Assembly: GCA_963921825.1 (NCBI GenBank)
Contig: OY997588.1
Location: 55,622,803 to 55,686,802 of the forward strand
DNA: 64,000 nucleotides
Source: Erodium maritimum
Lineage: Eukaryota; Streptophyta; Magnoliopsida; Geraniales; Geraniaceae
Direction: 5' to 3'
Shown here one piece after another: positions 33,242-45,560 of the stretch. The notes under the pieces were generated by a model, which made no database searches, was not told the origin of the DNA, and was given only the letters and a program-made list of their open reading frames with translations. The translations under genes were made by a program, and so were the position numbers. Position 1 is the stretch's first letter. Each line of letters begins with the position of its first letter.

Positions 33242-35397
33242 TGTCACGCCCCAAATCCGGTTCTTGCCCGGACTCGAGGCATGACTAGTAATAAATGATT
33301 TAAAAGGCAATAACTCAACAATAAGTTCCTGAAAAACTCCAATATGAAACTCAAATCCACAAAATTCTGTTTAAAACATAAATAACCCTCCAGGGGTGTA
33401 ATAATAATCCTCCACAAGGTTTGTTCCAACAGAAATAAAATAAAAGAGAAGTCTCTATAGACACCCACACCAAGAAGCTCCCGAGCCTCTACTCCTCGAT
33501 CAAGCCTGTAAACACCACAATAAACTCATAGGGGTGAGCTTGCGCTCAGTAGGGAAAATAAATAACAAGGTGGACTTTTAAACTCAATAAATTCAACCGT
33601 AAGCCGACAAGATAATTCTTAACAAACACGAGAATAGGTAATCCAGTCAATGCTGTGGTACATGAGGTCACCACCCTCCGATCCACGTATGATGTGTCAT
33701 CTCGGATTTTCCATCCAATCCAGAGGAGACGCATATCATTGAGCCGACCGGAAACAACCCTTCGGGGCGCTTATCATCGGGATTCTCAAAAACGTCTCCA
33801 AAGGATTTTATGTCCTCGGGAACCAAGGTAATGCTCTTGCAGGACGCATACCCTTGGATTAATCAACAAGTAACTATTATATCATCCTACACCGGAATCC
33901 TCAACGGTGTAGGTACCATACCGTATCAACAATAATCACTATGTCATCCTACACCGGACTCCTCAACGGTGTAGGTACCATACCGTATCAACAATAATCA
34001 CTATCTCATCCTTCACCGGACTCCTCAACGGTGTAGGTACCATACCGTATCAACAATAATCACTATCTCATCCTACACCGGACTCCTCAACGGTGTAGGT
34101 ACCATACCGTATCAACAATAATCAGATAACAATTGAGTAACACACTCAACCGACACACGAAGCAATCCAATCCCAACAACCACCAATTCACTATCACACA
34201 TAGCTCACACATCACCGTTTCACCACAACACGCAGCACACGAATCACACAATCACAACTTACCGTTCACTTACCAGTCTCGACCCATCGGGGCATCGATC
34301 ACCTGATTGCACCGCTCGGTGCAACCAGTCATACTCGATGCTCCAAGCAATCATTTAAGGAAATCAAGCAATCTTCCAAATACAGCCAACAGTCCAATAC
34401 GAGTTCAATCAATCAAACAGGAAAACCTTCCAACGAGCATTCAAATATGCAATTCAACTAGTTCCATTAGACTCTTTAGCCTATCCACTAAGCAACCAAA
34501 CAACCAAGCATGTGATCCTAACACGCAACTAATCCGAGGGCTTTGCCAAGGCCACTCTACCAGTAAAACAATTCCCAAGTATTGAAAGCGAGTTACACTA
34601 GTGATTGGCATCCTATTCATTCACCACTAGACACTTCCGGTTATTAGTAATTGAAAGACAATTATTCTAGTTATTCGCATCCTATAGGCATTTCTAGGAC
34701 CTTTCCGATTTTATTAACCTAACATGCACACTAAGCATTTAAACGAGAGGTTAAGACTTTCCCTACCTCGAGGTCTTCCTCTAAAACTCTGTTGTCGAAC
34801 TCGGTAGTCACAACTCCTTTCTTCACAAGGGTCCCAGCATGATCTTCGTTCTTCTAGCTCGGGTCCAAGTTCTTCGCTCTCGGGCGAAGTCCCGTCTAGG
34901 TTTGACAAATAAAACGACCAGTCAATACCGGTAATTGTCCAAAGGTCCTTATTTGTCCAAATTAAATTAATTAACCAGTTAAAAGACCTGATTTTAAAAT
35001 GATTCTTCTTTAAATCTGATTTGACCCGGATCCGACCGGAAGGTGGTCGGCGGCGCTTCCCTGGATCTGGTCGCACGAGAGAGCGAGAGAGAGAGGACGC
35101 GTCTGGAGGTAGAAGATGCGCCTCGATCTGCGTTCCAAAAAATGGGCATTGAAGCGGTGCTGGTCTCGGTTTTGTTCGCTAGGGTTCTGCGAACCGGGCC
35201 TGACTTCGTGGGCTAGCAGTTCGCGAGTTTGGGCTTCAGCCTTGCTTGGCCCAAACCGGGTGGAGCTGATCCAGACCCAATTCCTCTCTTCCTTTTTTTT
35301 TTTGATTTCTATCCTTTAAACACCTCGTTTGCAAAAACCTACTCCACTGTTTCATTTTGCAAAAGAATACCCCGTTTTAATTTTACCGGTCTTTACA
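33242..35397 (-). mobile_element. S1: solo LTR of the G1 family
   Basis: 2156 bp, minus-strand TGTAAAGACCGGTAAAATT to GGGGCGTGACA, flanked by a perfect 5-bp duplication ACAGG (33237-33241, 35398-35402). No interior, so it arose by LTR-LTR recombination. Shares with the G1 LTR the CCGGAAAGGTCCTAG and GGATGTGATTCACTAG-type blocks. It splits the inverted A1 LTR and is the youngest event in the nest. Confidence 0.93.
33880..34130 (-). repeat. 62-bp hairpin minisatellite in S1, four units
   Basis: Each unit has CTACACCG, a 10-base loop, and CGGTGTAG, a perfect 8-bp inverted repeat; the third unit has CTTCACCG with one mismatch. It is the S1 counterpart of the CCGACT/AGTCGG array in the G1 LTR. 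Confidence 0.85.
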
Positions 35398-35805
35398 ACA
35401 GGCTACGACACGTGTCGCGCAGAGGGAGATGGGCGGCTGGACAGGCTGCGACACGTGTCAGTTTCTGACTCGTTGCTCCATTTTTGCTCCTTTTTCGCTA
35501 TTTTGCTCGCTCCGGCTTCGTTTGAACTCCGATCGATCTCGTTCTTGCACCAAAAAATTCCTTTTTTCAAGACCTACAAAACGAGACCAGTCATGCATAT
35601 ATTCCGGAGCGAACAAAATCGACCCTCTTGACGATCTACGTGGACAAAACACCCAAAATACGCCGGAAATCCATCAAAACACCGAACATATCGATAAAAT
35701 CAATTATTCATGCTAAACCTACATATATGATAGAAAATCGAGACTGAAAGGCTAAATAACTCGATATAAAGTGGCTCTTTTATGTGTTAAAATGCACCCG
35801 CATCA

Positions 35806-37351
35806 CTGCTAGCTCCAAGTCATGGGTAGGATAGTTGCGCTCGTGTGTCTTCAACTGCCTGGAGTCATAAGCAACAACTCTACCCAACTGCATCAGTACA
35901 CAGCCCAGTCCTTCCCCGGACGCGTCACAATAAACCTCATACCCGATCCCTCGCTCTGGCACTACCAATACTAGAGCGGTAGTCAAACGAGTCTTCAATT
36001 CCGTGAACGCACGTTCACAATCCTCTGTCCACACAAACCCGACTCCTTTGCGCGTCAACAGAGTCTTCAGCGCGGCTAGTCGCGCAAAGTCCTGGACAAA
36101 CCGCCGATAATAGCCTGCCAACCCCAGAAAGCTGCGGATCTCGAAGACACTCGTGGGTCGTGCCCACTTCGAAACCGCGTCGATCTTCGACGAATCGACC
36201 AGTATACCGTCACGGGATACAATGTGACCAAGGAATTTCACCTCAGCGAGCCAGAACTCGCACTTCTCCAGGTTGGCATATGGCTGATGCGTGCGCAGTA
36301 GAGTCAGAACAGTCCTCAGATGCCCCTCATGTGCCTCCTCGTTATGAAAATAGATAAAGATGTCGTCTACGAACACCACCACAAACTGATCTAAGAACGG
36401 CCGGAATATACTGTTCATCAGATCCATGAACGCTGCAGGGGCGTTCGTCAGTCAAAACGGTATTACCAAGAACTCTTAATGCCCATAGCGTGTCCGGAAT
36501 GCAGTCTTTGCGACGTCCCCCTCTCGGACTCGCAACTGGTAATATCCAAATCGCATATCGATCTTCGAGAAACATGTTGACCCTCTCAACTGGTCGAACA
36601 AGTCATCGATCCTCGGCATCGGGTATCGATTCTTCACCGTAACCCAGTTCAACTTCCGGTAATCTATACACATCTGAAGCTCTCCACTCTTCTTCTTCAC
36701 GAAGAGTGCTGGTGCTCCCCACGGCGATACGCTTGGACGGATAAATCCCTTCTCCTGAAGCTCCTCGAGCTGACGCTTCAGCTCGGTCAACTCTGCCGGC
36801 GCAAACCTGTAAGGCGCCATCGATATCGCTGCCGTTCCCGGCACCAGGTCAATCCTGAACTCCACCTCACGAATTGGTGGCAGCCCGCTTAACTCCTCAG
36901 GAAAAACCTCGGGGAGCTCACACACCACTCGCGGTAACTCTCGGCTCTGCACGGCCGATACTTCCTCTACTGCGGACAACGCCAACAGGAGAACCCCGCT
37001 CTTACTACCCAGAACACACGTCACCTTCGTGTTGCCTCCTGACACTGTCACTCGTCGCCTACAGCAGTCGATATTGGCTCGGTACTTCGCCAGCCAATCC
37101 ATTCCCAAGATCACGTCAAAGGTCGTCATTCCCAGCACGAGAAGGTCACTAGGGCAAGGACAGTCTGTGACTCTAATTTCGCAGGCAGGACAGACCCTAG
37201 TCAAAAATACATCACCCCCTACTGGGGTGTCCAAGCACAGGGGTGAACTCAACGCCTGTAAACTCAGCCCCAACCTCTCAGAACAACTCAACGAAATAAA
37301 CGAGTGCGACGCCCCGGTATCAAATAAGAATAACGCCCATAAATGATACAA
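35806..37351 (-). pseudogene. G2 protease - RT - partial RNase H
   Basis: Minus strand. Protease: [20 protein letters not shown] (DTG at 37313-37321) and [96 protein letters not shown], then FVDD at about 36362-36373. RNase H starts with [18 protein letters not shown] and keeps [13 protein letters not shown] with its first catalytic Asp, ending at DLELAV where the inverted A1 LTR begins. Two nonsense codons lie in frame between GH and EFLVIPF (TAA at 36476-36478) and before LTNAPAAF (TGA at 36452-36454). Without them the reading is continuous. Confidence 0.92.
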
Positions 37352-37379
37352 TAAACACGTACCCTGAATGGTCTCGCGG

Positions 37380-38833
37380 TAGGTAGTAGATCATGGGGCC
37401 CGGGAGTCGGAAACTGCGTACACTCTTCCCTGTGACGCCTGTTGCCTCTGACCCGGCGCACTGACTGCTGGATATCCAGATCTCTGCTGCCGTCTCGGAA
37501 CTGGCGCGCTCGTGGACGGCTGCGAGAACCTCGACTGTTGACTCTGACGCGGGCAACCCCTGGTTGACTGCATTGTATGCGACTGATGCGGTCGCTGTGC
37601 TGACGTTGCCTCAATCGGCTCACGGCACCTTGTACTAGTGTGCCCAAACCGGCCGCACCGGAAACACCTGAACTCGTCGGCCCTCGGCCCCGTGCCCTGG
37701 CCTGTCTGGCTGATCACTGGCAGTGCCGCGGGTCCTCCTCCCATCGGACACTCTCGATGCATATGGCATGACTGCCCGCCGGTAAAGCATGTTGGCCCCC
37801 TCTCTAGCGCGACTGGCCCCACTAACGCCACCGACCCCATCTGTCTCGCTCCGCCCTGCTGAGCCTGTGGGCGAAAGAACCCCGTGGTCCTCTGTCTCCT
37901 CAGATCTTGGGACTCGGACGGCCCCGCAACACTGGTCGGCTGATGTCGAACCTCACGGTTCCTCGCTGTCTCCCGGAGACCCTGCTCCACTGTCGCTGCA
38001 ATGTCTACGAGCTCTGAGTACTCCAGCAACCTCAGGGAGAGAACTCGATCCCAAATCACCGGCCTCAGCCCCCCCTCGAACCGCCGGCAATGGTTCAACT
38101 CTGTCGCCACCATTTTTGGTGCGAATCGGGTCAGGGCCGTGAATCTGGCCTCATATTCTGCCACTGACGCCCCATCCTACTGCAGTTCCAGGAACCGCCG
38201 ATGTCGATCCACCCGTACCGACTCGGGGAAATACTGCGCCAGAAAGACCGTTTGGAAGATACCGTAGTCGTGCCCGACTCGGTCCCACACACGCTCCCAC
38301 CAGTGGTAGGCGCTGTCCCTCAGCTGATGAGCTGCAAAGGACACTCTGCTGCGACCATCCTCGATTCCTGAAGTGTCCAGGTGCCGAGTGACCTGCTCCA
38401 GCCATCTCTTAGCTAGGTCGGGATTCGGCTCCCCGACAAATGTGGGTATGCCCAGCTTCCGGAAGTCCAGCAGTGTCCGGGCTGTATGGCCTTCGGCCTG
38501 AACAGGCCTCGCTGGAACGGCTGCTGTCTCCGGAGCTGGCGATGCAGACTCTCTACTGGCGATGATCGCCACCAAACTCTGCACCGTCCTGGTCAGCTCG
38601 TCCAGAGTGGTCGTAGTGGGAGGGTCTGCGACCGGCGGGACGCTGGGCGTGCCCGCAGATGGTCCCGTGTCGCTCCTCCTATCCTCTCCGACAGGAGTAC
38701 CCTGGGCTTCCGCGTACTCAGCGGGCTCGACGGTGGGCAGCCGTCCTGGTGCCCCTGCTGACCGTCCCGTCCTGCCACGCGTGGGCACCCGTCCCCGTGT
38801 CACGGCTGATCGTCCTCGCCTGCCACGAGCCAT
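37380..38833 (-). pseudogene. G2 gag
   Basis: Begins MARGRRGRSAVTRG at 38833 with a basic N-terminus. It continues through the capsid block (KRWLEQVTRHLDTSGIEDG, AYHWWERVW, FPESVRVDRHRRFLEL), FEGGLRPVIWDRV, and a zinc knuckle CFRCGRFGHTSTRC at 37625-37666 with C-x2-C-x4-H-x4-C spacing. A TAG replaces a Gln-type codon after RRFLELQ (near 38177), and a TGA after SDSRAP (near 37391) separates gag from protease. The frame is the same throughout, so gag-pro-pol was a single open frame, as usual for this lineage. Confidence 0.9.
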
Positions 38834-39857
38834 GTGGTCGGTATCCTCTGCACGGATACGCGCAAACGTTTAGTTTGCGAACTTAAACAATGACGACGTG
38901 CTCAATATACTAGCGTTCACACGGTCTACGTCTATCTCTAGCGTACTCGTTACTAAAACGTCACACCGCTCACGTTATCAGTACTTCAATTACTAGAACA
39001 CGTAAGTTAAACCTCAAATAAACCGCACAAACGAGCACCAAGTCACGCAACAACAACACGAAAACTGCGTACTCAAGACGGTGGAAAGGACAGGGATCAC
39101 GGATCCGTGACAGACCCCGTCACGGTTGGGGTCACGGAGCCGTGACGAAGGCCCTAAAATTGCCAAAACGCACTGCTCTGTCACGGATCCGTGACAGGGT
39201 CCGTGACACTCGTGCAGGCCTGTTTTCCAAAATCGTTTCAAACTCGACCCTTACCTCTTTTTAACCCCCCCAAAAAAGCCTTGAACGACACACACGCTCG
39301 ACCACCAATTTAACAAACACACGCACAACGACTCACAAACAAAATCAAGTCACTCAACCTCAATCACAAGCCGACAAGGCCAACCAACATCAACACACGC
39401 CCACCGGGCCAACCAAAATCGAACCACGCCCACCGGGCCAACAAAAATCAAAACACGCCCACAGGGACAATCAAAATCAAAAACACGCCCACAGGGCCAA
39501 CCAATTTTAAAACTTTCTCCACTTCATTATAAAACCTCATTTCTTGACATCACGTAGTCACAACCCGGTCCAGGCGTCCCCGAACTACATTGTACCCACT
39601 TGATATCTGCACTGTCACGCTCGACTACAGGGGCGCCCCTGAATCGAGTCGCGACAGCTTAAAAACGTTTCACGCAGCAACACACAAACAGTATGCCAGT
39701 AATGACCGTACTGCACATACACACAACAACAACCAAGACTCAAGACACTACGGGTCTACACATAGTTTCCGACTTGCGCAACCAACGCACGACGAGACTT
39801 TTACCGACTCGACTCTCCCCACCTAATTGACGTACAGTCCGAGGTGTGAAACCTCGA
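38834..39857 (-). other. G2 leader
   Basis: Non-coding stretch between primer site and gag. It has a GTCACGGATCCGTGACA palindrome near 39179-39195, and repeated CACGCCCACCGGGCCAAC units (39390-39510, about 30 bp each). Confidence 0.75.
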
Positions 39858-39869
39858 GCTCTGATACCA
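39858..39869 (-). other. G2 primer binding site
   Basis: Minus-strand TGGTATCAGAGC, three bases from the LTR end at 39873; same spacing as in G3. Confidence 0.92.
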
Positions 39870-39872
39870 AGC

Positions 39873-42705
39873 TGTCACGCCCCAAGTTCAGTAGAACTGA
39901 ACCCGGAACGCGAACGTTTAGGACCATAAAAAATTTTCAAACCTTTTAAATAAATCGCTTAAAACCACCATTTAGTTAATCGAAATAATAATTTACAACT
40001 CAAAAGTACGTCCCAACAAGCGAACAAAATACAAGGCGTACGTCGCTAGACTCAAAAGGAAACCCGGACTCCCGCTCCTAGCTCTTCAAGCTTCGAGAGC
40101 TCACCTAGTCCGTCCCGCGACCAGTACCTGTAGGAAAAGTAGCTAGGGGTGAGCGTTCGCTCACCACCACGAATAACAGACTGACTACGGCATACTAGCA
40201 GACAATGCCGGTAACACCAACAACAAACCCAACACCAGGGACTACTATCCCCCAACTCAAGTAACCCGGCTGATACACAAACTGTTACCTTCCTCAACCG
40301 ACTCAACACCCTAACATGTAATGTAGACCCGACACAACGATTACGACTTCCTCCAAAGACACGAAAGATAACCACGCAACATCCAAGATCACAAAGGATC
40401 GCACACCAAACAAGATCACAAAGGATCGCACTCTAGCTGCTCAGTACCCACGCAACTTTTCCAGACACGACGGTCGGATCAGGCGGTCGACCTGTCACAC
40501 TTTTCCCGACACGACGGTCGGATCACGCGGTCGACCTGTCCACTTTTCCCGACACGCAGTCGGATCAGGTGGTCGACCTGTCACACCCCAACCTCAGGCA
40601 ACCACAATCACAATCACAAGCAAAGTTCAACAACAGCAACAACACCGGTTTAACACTCCACAGGCACTCATGGCCACCCAAGACACCAACAGTGAAACAC
40701 GGGTTCAACCCCACGGGCACTCAAGGCCACCCAAGACACCAACAGTGAAACACGGGTTCAACAACCCCACGGGCACTCAAGGCCACCCAAGAGACCAACA
40801 GTAAACACGGGTTCAACAACCCCACGGGCACTCATGGCCACCCAAGACACACCAACAGTAAAAATACGGGTTTAACAACCCCACGGGCACTCATGGCCAC
40901 CCAAGACACACCAACAGTAAAATACGGGTTTAACAACCCCACGGGCTCTCATGGCCACCCAAGACACTCCAACAGTAAAATACGGGTTTAACAACCCCAC
41001 GGGCACTCATGGCCACCCAAGACACAAACTAAACAATCAACCTCCGGGCATAATCAAATGCCTCCAGTAATTCTAATATCGATAAGTTCACTGCTCCTAC
41101 GACACTACTAAGTGTCACATGCATTTCTATTGTTCGATATATTCCCGTACCATACGACACCACCCGGTGTCGCTTGCCTTTCTATTGTTCGATAAACTTA
41201 CTTAACCCACGACACCCAAGTGTCACATGCATTTCTACTGTTAACTTTCCCTAGTCAGGGCCGAGATCCGGCTACTTTTCCCTACCTCGTATGCTTTCCC
41301 AAAAGCTCACAACCAAGCTCCGGCGTGATCACGATCACTCGCCTAACTTTCCCTTTCCTCTGTTGGTGGCACGATCTAATAAGAACACAATTTAAAACAC
41401 TTTTAAGTTCGCAGGCATAAACTGAATTTTAATGCACTTGACGCCCAAATGTAACCCCGACAATGTCGATCACTCCCAAACTTCCCAATTACTCGACATT
41501 GTCGATAATGGGCTCGGAATGGCCCGTTTCGCCCGACCCGGTGAATCTGCCCGGGATTGAAAAACGTCCTTCCGGGGCTCCGAAAATTCCCGTTTTTTGT
41601 TTCTACGGTCTTAGAATAATTCAAGGGTTCCTAAGCACTCGACGGAATCACTTTCCGACTTTCGAGTAATTTAATTCGCGTTTAAAGTTTCTAAACCCGT
41701 CATTTATAACTTTTACAATTTAATTCCAAATTTCGATCCGGGTGTGGATTAACGACTTGGGGATCGTCCTAAACCACCCGAACACGAAACCCGATACTCG
41801 AGCATGTGGGCCCCACCCGGCCATCCTTGGCCGTGGGTGACTAGGGCCCATTTTGGGCCGGTCCACCATGGTGGTGGCCGGTCTTAGCTCCGGCCAGCCA
41901 CCCCATGGTCCGGCCAGCCACCATACACGGTGGCCGGAGCTCCCCCGAGCCTCCGGTCACAGGAAAATGTCCAATCTTCGCTCCAAAACGTCTCCAACGA
42001 ACCCCACACCTCAACTTAACCATAAACTACTAGTTTTAACCCAAACCCTAAACTTTAAACTTAACAAAACGAAAATCGGATAGTTGCTCACCGTAGGGAA
42101 TGACGATGGGAGTTCGATTCCTTGATCGTTGAGACGATCCACCAGTTAGATAGTCGGGAAAATGGCAAAACCCCAAACCTCCCTTCTCTTTTCTCTCCTT
42201 CTTCTCTCTTCTTTTCTCTCTCCAAAAACCTCTTTTTTTCTAACTATGGCCGACTACTCCCCCCTCTCTCATCCTTGTCTTGTTTCAAAAATTACCTAAC
42301 ACCACCACATAATTGACATGTGGCAAGTGGGTCCCACACCTTTTGGAAATTCGGCCGTCTCGGGCCCCGAACAGGCACTTTTTCCAAGAAATTACGAAAC
42401 TTCACGGGCTACAAGGAAACGGCTCAACTAAGACCGCTGCGACGACGGGTAAGCTTCCAAAACGGACCTCGAACGGACCAAAACGTCGCTCGGTTGACTT
42501 TTCCAACGAAAAGTCAACCTTTCCCAAATTGGTCAGAAAGTTGCCCTGAGTCCCCCGGAACTCACTTTGGTCGATATCGGGGTCAATTTAAGTTCGGTAT
42601 GACCCTCGGGGTCAAATTTAGGTTCATTTAAGTGTCTGTCCAAATTTTTTAAATTTTCCTGTTTTTCGCCGATTTGACTGGCGTTGACCGGGAGTGGTTC
42701 TTACA
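39873..42705 (-). repeat. G2 5' LTR
   Basis: 2833 bp, aligned along its length with 24238-27148. It is about 80 bp shorter, mostly from fewer minisatellite units and a gap near 42348 (loss of an AATATCTTCTAGATATTTTT segment). Confidence 0.92.
41458..41504. other. Conserved 12-bp inverted repeat in G2 5' LTR
   Basis: CGACAATGTCGA at 41458-41469 and TCGACATTGTCG at 41493-41504, identical to the copy in the other LTR. Confidence 0.8.
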
Positions 42706-42710
42706 ACTTA

Positions 42711-45560
42711 AGTATCTATTCCTTCCCATACCTTAGATTTTCCATATAATTATTTGTATTCTATAATTATAGCTTTATCACATTCATAGTTAGTGGGTGT
42801 GTATTGGAATAAATGTTATCGAAGTGTATTTATTGTATATTAAAGAGATTACAACATGGAAACAAAAGAAAAAAAATTAAAAAGTTTATAATGAATCATT
42901 CCTCTCTTATCGTACAAGACTAGTGTGGGTTTTGCATCCAACCTTATCCCACAGGCCGTCCAGTGTAGGCTAAAGCATAGTTTTGGGTTTGGGTTTTTGG
43001 TAATACCACCACGGGGTGGGCTAGGTCGTGATTTTGCGATGCCAATTTTATCTAGACTTTCATAAAGGGTTGAAAAAGTCACACAACTTTTACAGGGTCA
43101 TACGTGAACCAGTTAGTTGCACGAATTTTACTAGGTCAAAGTCCGTGAAGATACGTGGAGGTGGGGGATTTCATTGATATTTGAATTCTCTACGAAATCC
43201 CTCTTCTGTCGTTATATTTCATAACCTATAAATATAGAGCTACGAATTACTTTGCTCTCATCTGAACCACATTGGCCAAACCTCTTATACTTTCAAATAT
43301 AATTTCAATATTTGTTACTTTCCCGATTTTTTAATTCTACATATCATGGGTATAGTCATTCTGTTAGTTTCACATTCAGTTTTACGAGTGGGCATTCTAA
43401 TTGGTAGAAGTTATCTAAACTCATAGAACAACCAATGTTGTTTGCCACCTCGGACATTCCGGGTGTTTAGACACTTCATAATAGATAGAAATTTTATGTG
43501 ATAAGCACGATTTCACCGGTACCAACCTCCACACAGTGTAATTATTGATTAAAAAAACATTAAACAATTGAAACTACATAACACCGCATCCTTCAACAAA
43601 CCTCGATATAAAACTCGCAAGACCATATGCAAATTTAGAGGGGCATAGAGTATGTCATGGCATACCCGCACCCGTAAAACTTTTACAAAATATAGGGATA
43701 CCATTTACCTTCTGTTTGGTATCATACAAGCCAAAACTAGAGTTGTCTGAAAAACTTATTGCCATTTGAAGATGTCTTGTGTGAATGAACCGTTTTTACT
43801 TCAAAATGCTCAATTTTAGCCTCTAACTTCTATAAGACTTTTCAACATACTGATTCACAACTCAATATAGGTTAGATTTGAGAGATTGTATTGAAGACAA
43901 GAAGGTGGAATGATGGTTCAATAGTATAACTCTACAGTAAAGTATTTATGAGTATTAACAATGACGTAGTTTTGAATTGTATTTTTTATTAAAAATAACC
44001 GGTGTCTCGCATATATCATTTACATGTACGATTTCCTCTTGATAAGATTGATATATGCTAGGTTGTGTTTATCAATTCTCTTGAGTGTTTCAAGCTTACA
44101 CAAAAATTTAGGAGTTTTCCTCTCATTGTTGCATTCGCCAATATAAATTGACGATATGGGTGATGCATGAATTGATCTGATTTTCTTAGATATTACTCAT
44201 TGTTGTTTATTACCATAGTTGTGTAACCCGTACTCTATATGTATCAATTTGTATACCGGCTACTCTCATTGAGTGATGTAATTACGTCTAGTTATGGCAT
44301 TTGATGATGAGAGTGACATGAAGAGAGTGTGAGTATATGTATTATTCTCTCTTTAAAGAGCGTTAGAGACAAGAATTTAGGTATTCATAAGTATCATTTA
44401 CCCCGAGAGTTCTTGGTATATGTCATTCTTAAGGCAACCATTAATGGAGGTTCATGACTCTTGAGGGACTTGTTATGGTTTAAGCGAGTCTTGACCAACC
44501 TTGTTGAGTGAATTTTCCTCTCTTTATTTGATCATTGACTGCCATTATTCACATTCGTTCTTGGTTATTATTTCGTGTTCGAGTATTGATCAAACTTTGC
44601 TCAACATCATAGAACTACGTCTTTATATTTCTTTTCCGATAATTAGTAGTGTGCATTTCGTCGGGCAATACTCTTCCATGTGGTTGATTGGGTAATAAAA
44701 TATACATAGGAACTTCAATGTTTTAAGAACATAAGGAATAAATTTGTGGAATGTTTCCATCACTAGTCAATTTTGTGCATTAACTGGAAATTGCGTATAC
44801 TTATACTCATGACCAACTCTTCATGCGACTCAAAGTCTATGTATCGTAGGGGTAGTGTGTACATATCCTCCTTTCTCTTTTAAACATAACTTATTTTGTT
44901 TAACAATTTGAGTCATTTTCACTTTCGGGGATGTGGTGATGATTGTCCACGTCCCCGATTTTTAGCAAGGATATTGAAGATACCACTACTCTCTGCATGA
45001 TCGATTGGTACTTAAGCGATAAACTATATTTCTCGAGTGATTGTATCTGGAAGAACATATAAAGAAGGTTAACAAAAATATCTTCTTTCTTATGCACTAC
45101 TCAATCAATACACATACAATTCACCACTTCATTTTGAAGAATAATTAATCGTTGTTATGGCCGTTAGACCAACTTCTTCTCCAATTACAACATCATCACC
45201 CATTACATTAAAAAAAATAACGCATACTCCATCTAATCGCATTAAACGCTATATCTATTCATCTAATTAATTATAATAAAATAAGTCGATCACTAATAGT
45301 TATTCATCTAATATTCAATAATTGTAACCAAATAATTTGATTAATCACCTAATAATATATGTTATATGTACAATATTTAATCGTGTCTATAAGCTAAAAC
45401 CATAAGAAGACATGGTAATTGTTTACATTGCCTTAACTCACTTGGACGACACAAGATCATTATACGTTGTTTAAATATAGACACCGCGACCACAAAATCA
45501 GCATACCCTAGGTTACCTTAACTGTTTGCATGAAACAGCATTTTCATTGGATCACCCTTG
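42711..45560. other. AT-rich DNA without a recognised gene
   Basis: About 2.85 kb of apparently non-repetitive sequence right of G2; with 23745-24237 it formed the G2 target site. A plausible plus-strand TATA element (CTATAAATATAG, 43226-43237) is followed by a 26-codon frame from ATG at 43346, which is too short to call. Nothing else was recognised on either strand. Confidence 0.5.

Larger units (their letters stand above)
33042..35805 (-). repeat. Inverted partial A1 LTR, split by solo LTR S1
   Basis: 33042-33241 plus 35403-35805 is the reverse complement of the first ~604 bp of the A1 LTR (31219-31822), running to the exact LTR terminus TGATGCGGG at 35805. It joins G2 RNase H at 35806. 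With the A1 LTR it forms a 604-bp inverted repeat around about 1.2 kb. Confidence 0.9.
24238..42705 (-). mobile_element. G2: Ty3/gypsy Tekay-like chromovirus with a nested insertion complex
   Basis: LTRs at 24238-27148 and 39873-42705 (TGTAAGAACC...GGGGCGTGACA on the minus strand) and a perfect 5-bp target duplication ACTTA at 24233-24237 and 42706-42710, so both outer ends belong to one integration. Minus-strand order is primer site, gag with CCHC, protease, RT, half of RNase H, then a break at 35805/28327, and integrase with chromodomain up to the polypurine tract. The break holds 7.5 kb of foreign DNA and lacks the end of RNase H and the integrase zinc finger. Gag-pol is otherwise one frame with isolated nonsense changes, so decay is moderate. 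Confidence 0.92.

Noticed and set aside
31219-35805. Long terminal inverted repeats suggesting a Mutator-like DNA transposon
   Set aside because: The left arm is preceded by an Athila polypurine tract and followed by a primer-region start, so it is an LTR. No transposase and no 9-bp duplication were seen.
28322-35810. CTGCT on both sides of the nest in G2 as a target duplication
   Set aside because: Each copy is native coding sequence at a different point of RNase H and integrase, and the left edge of the nest is not an LTR terminus. Microhomology or chance explains it equally well.
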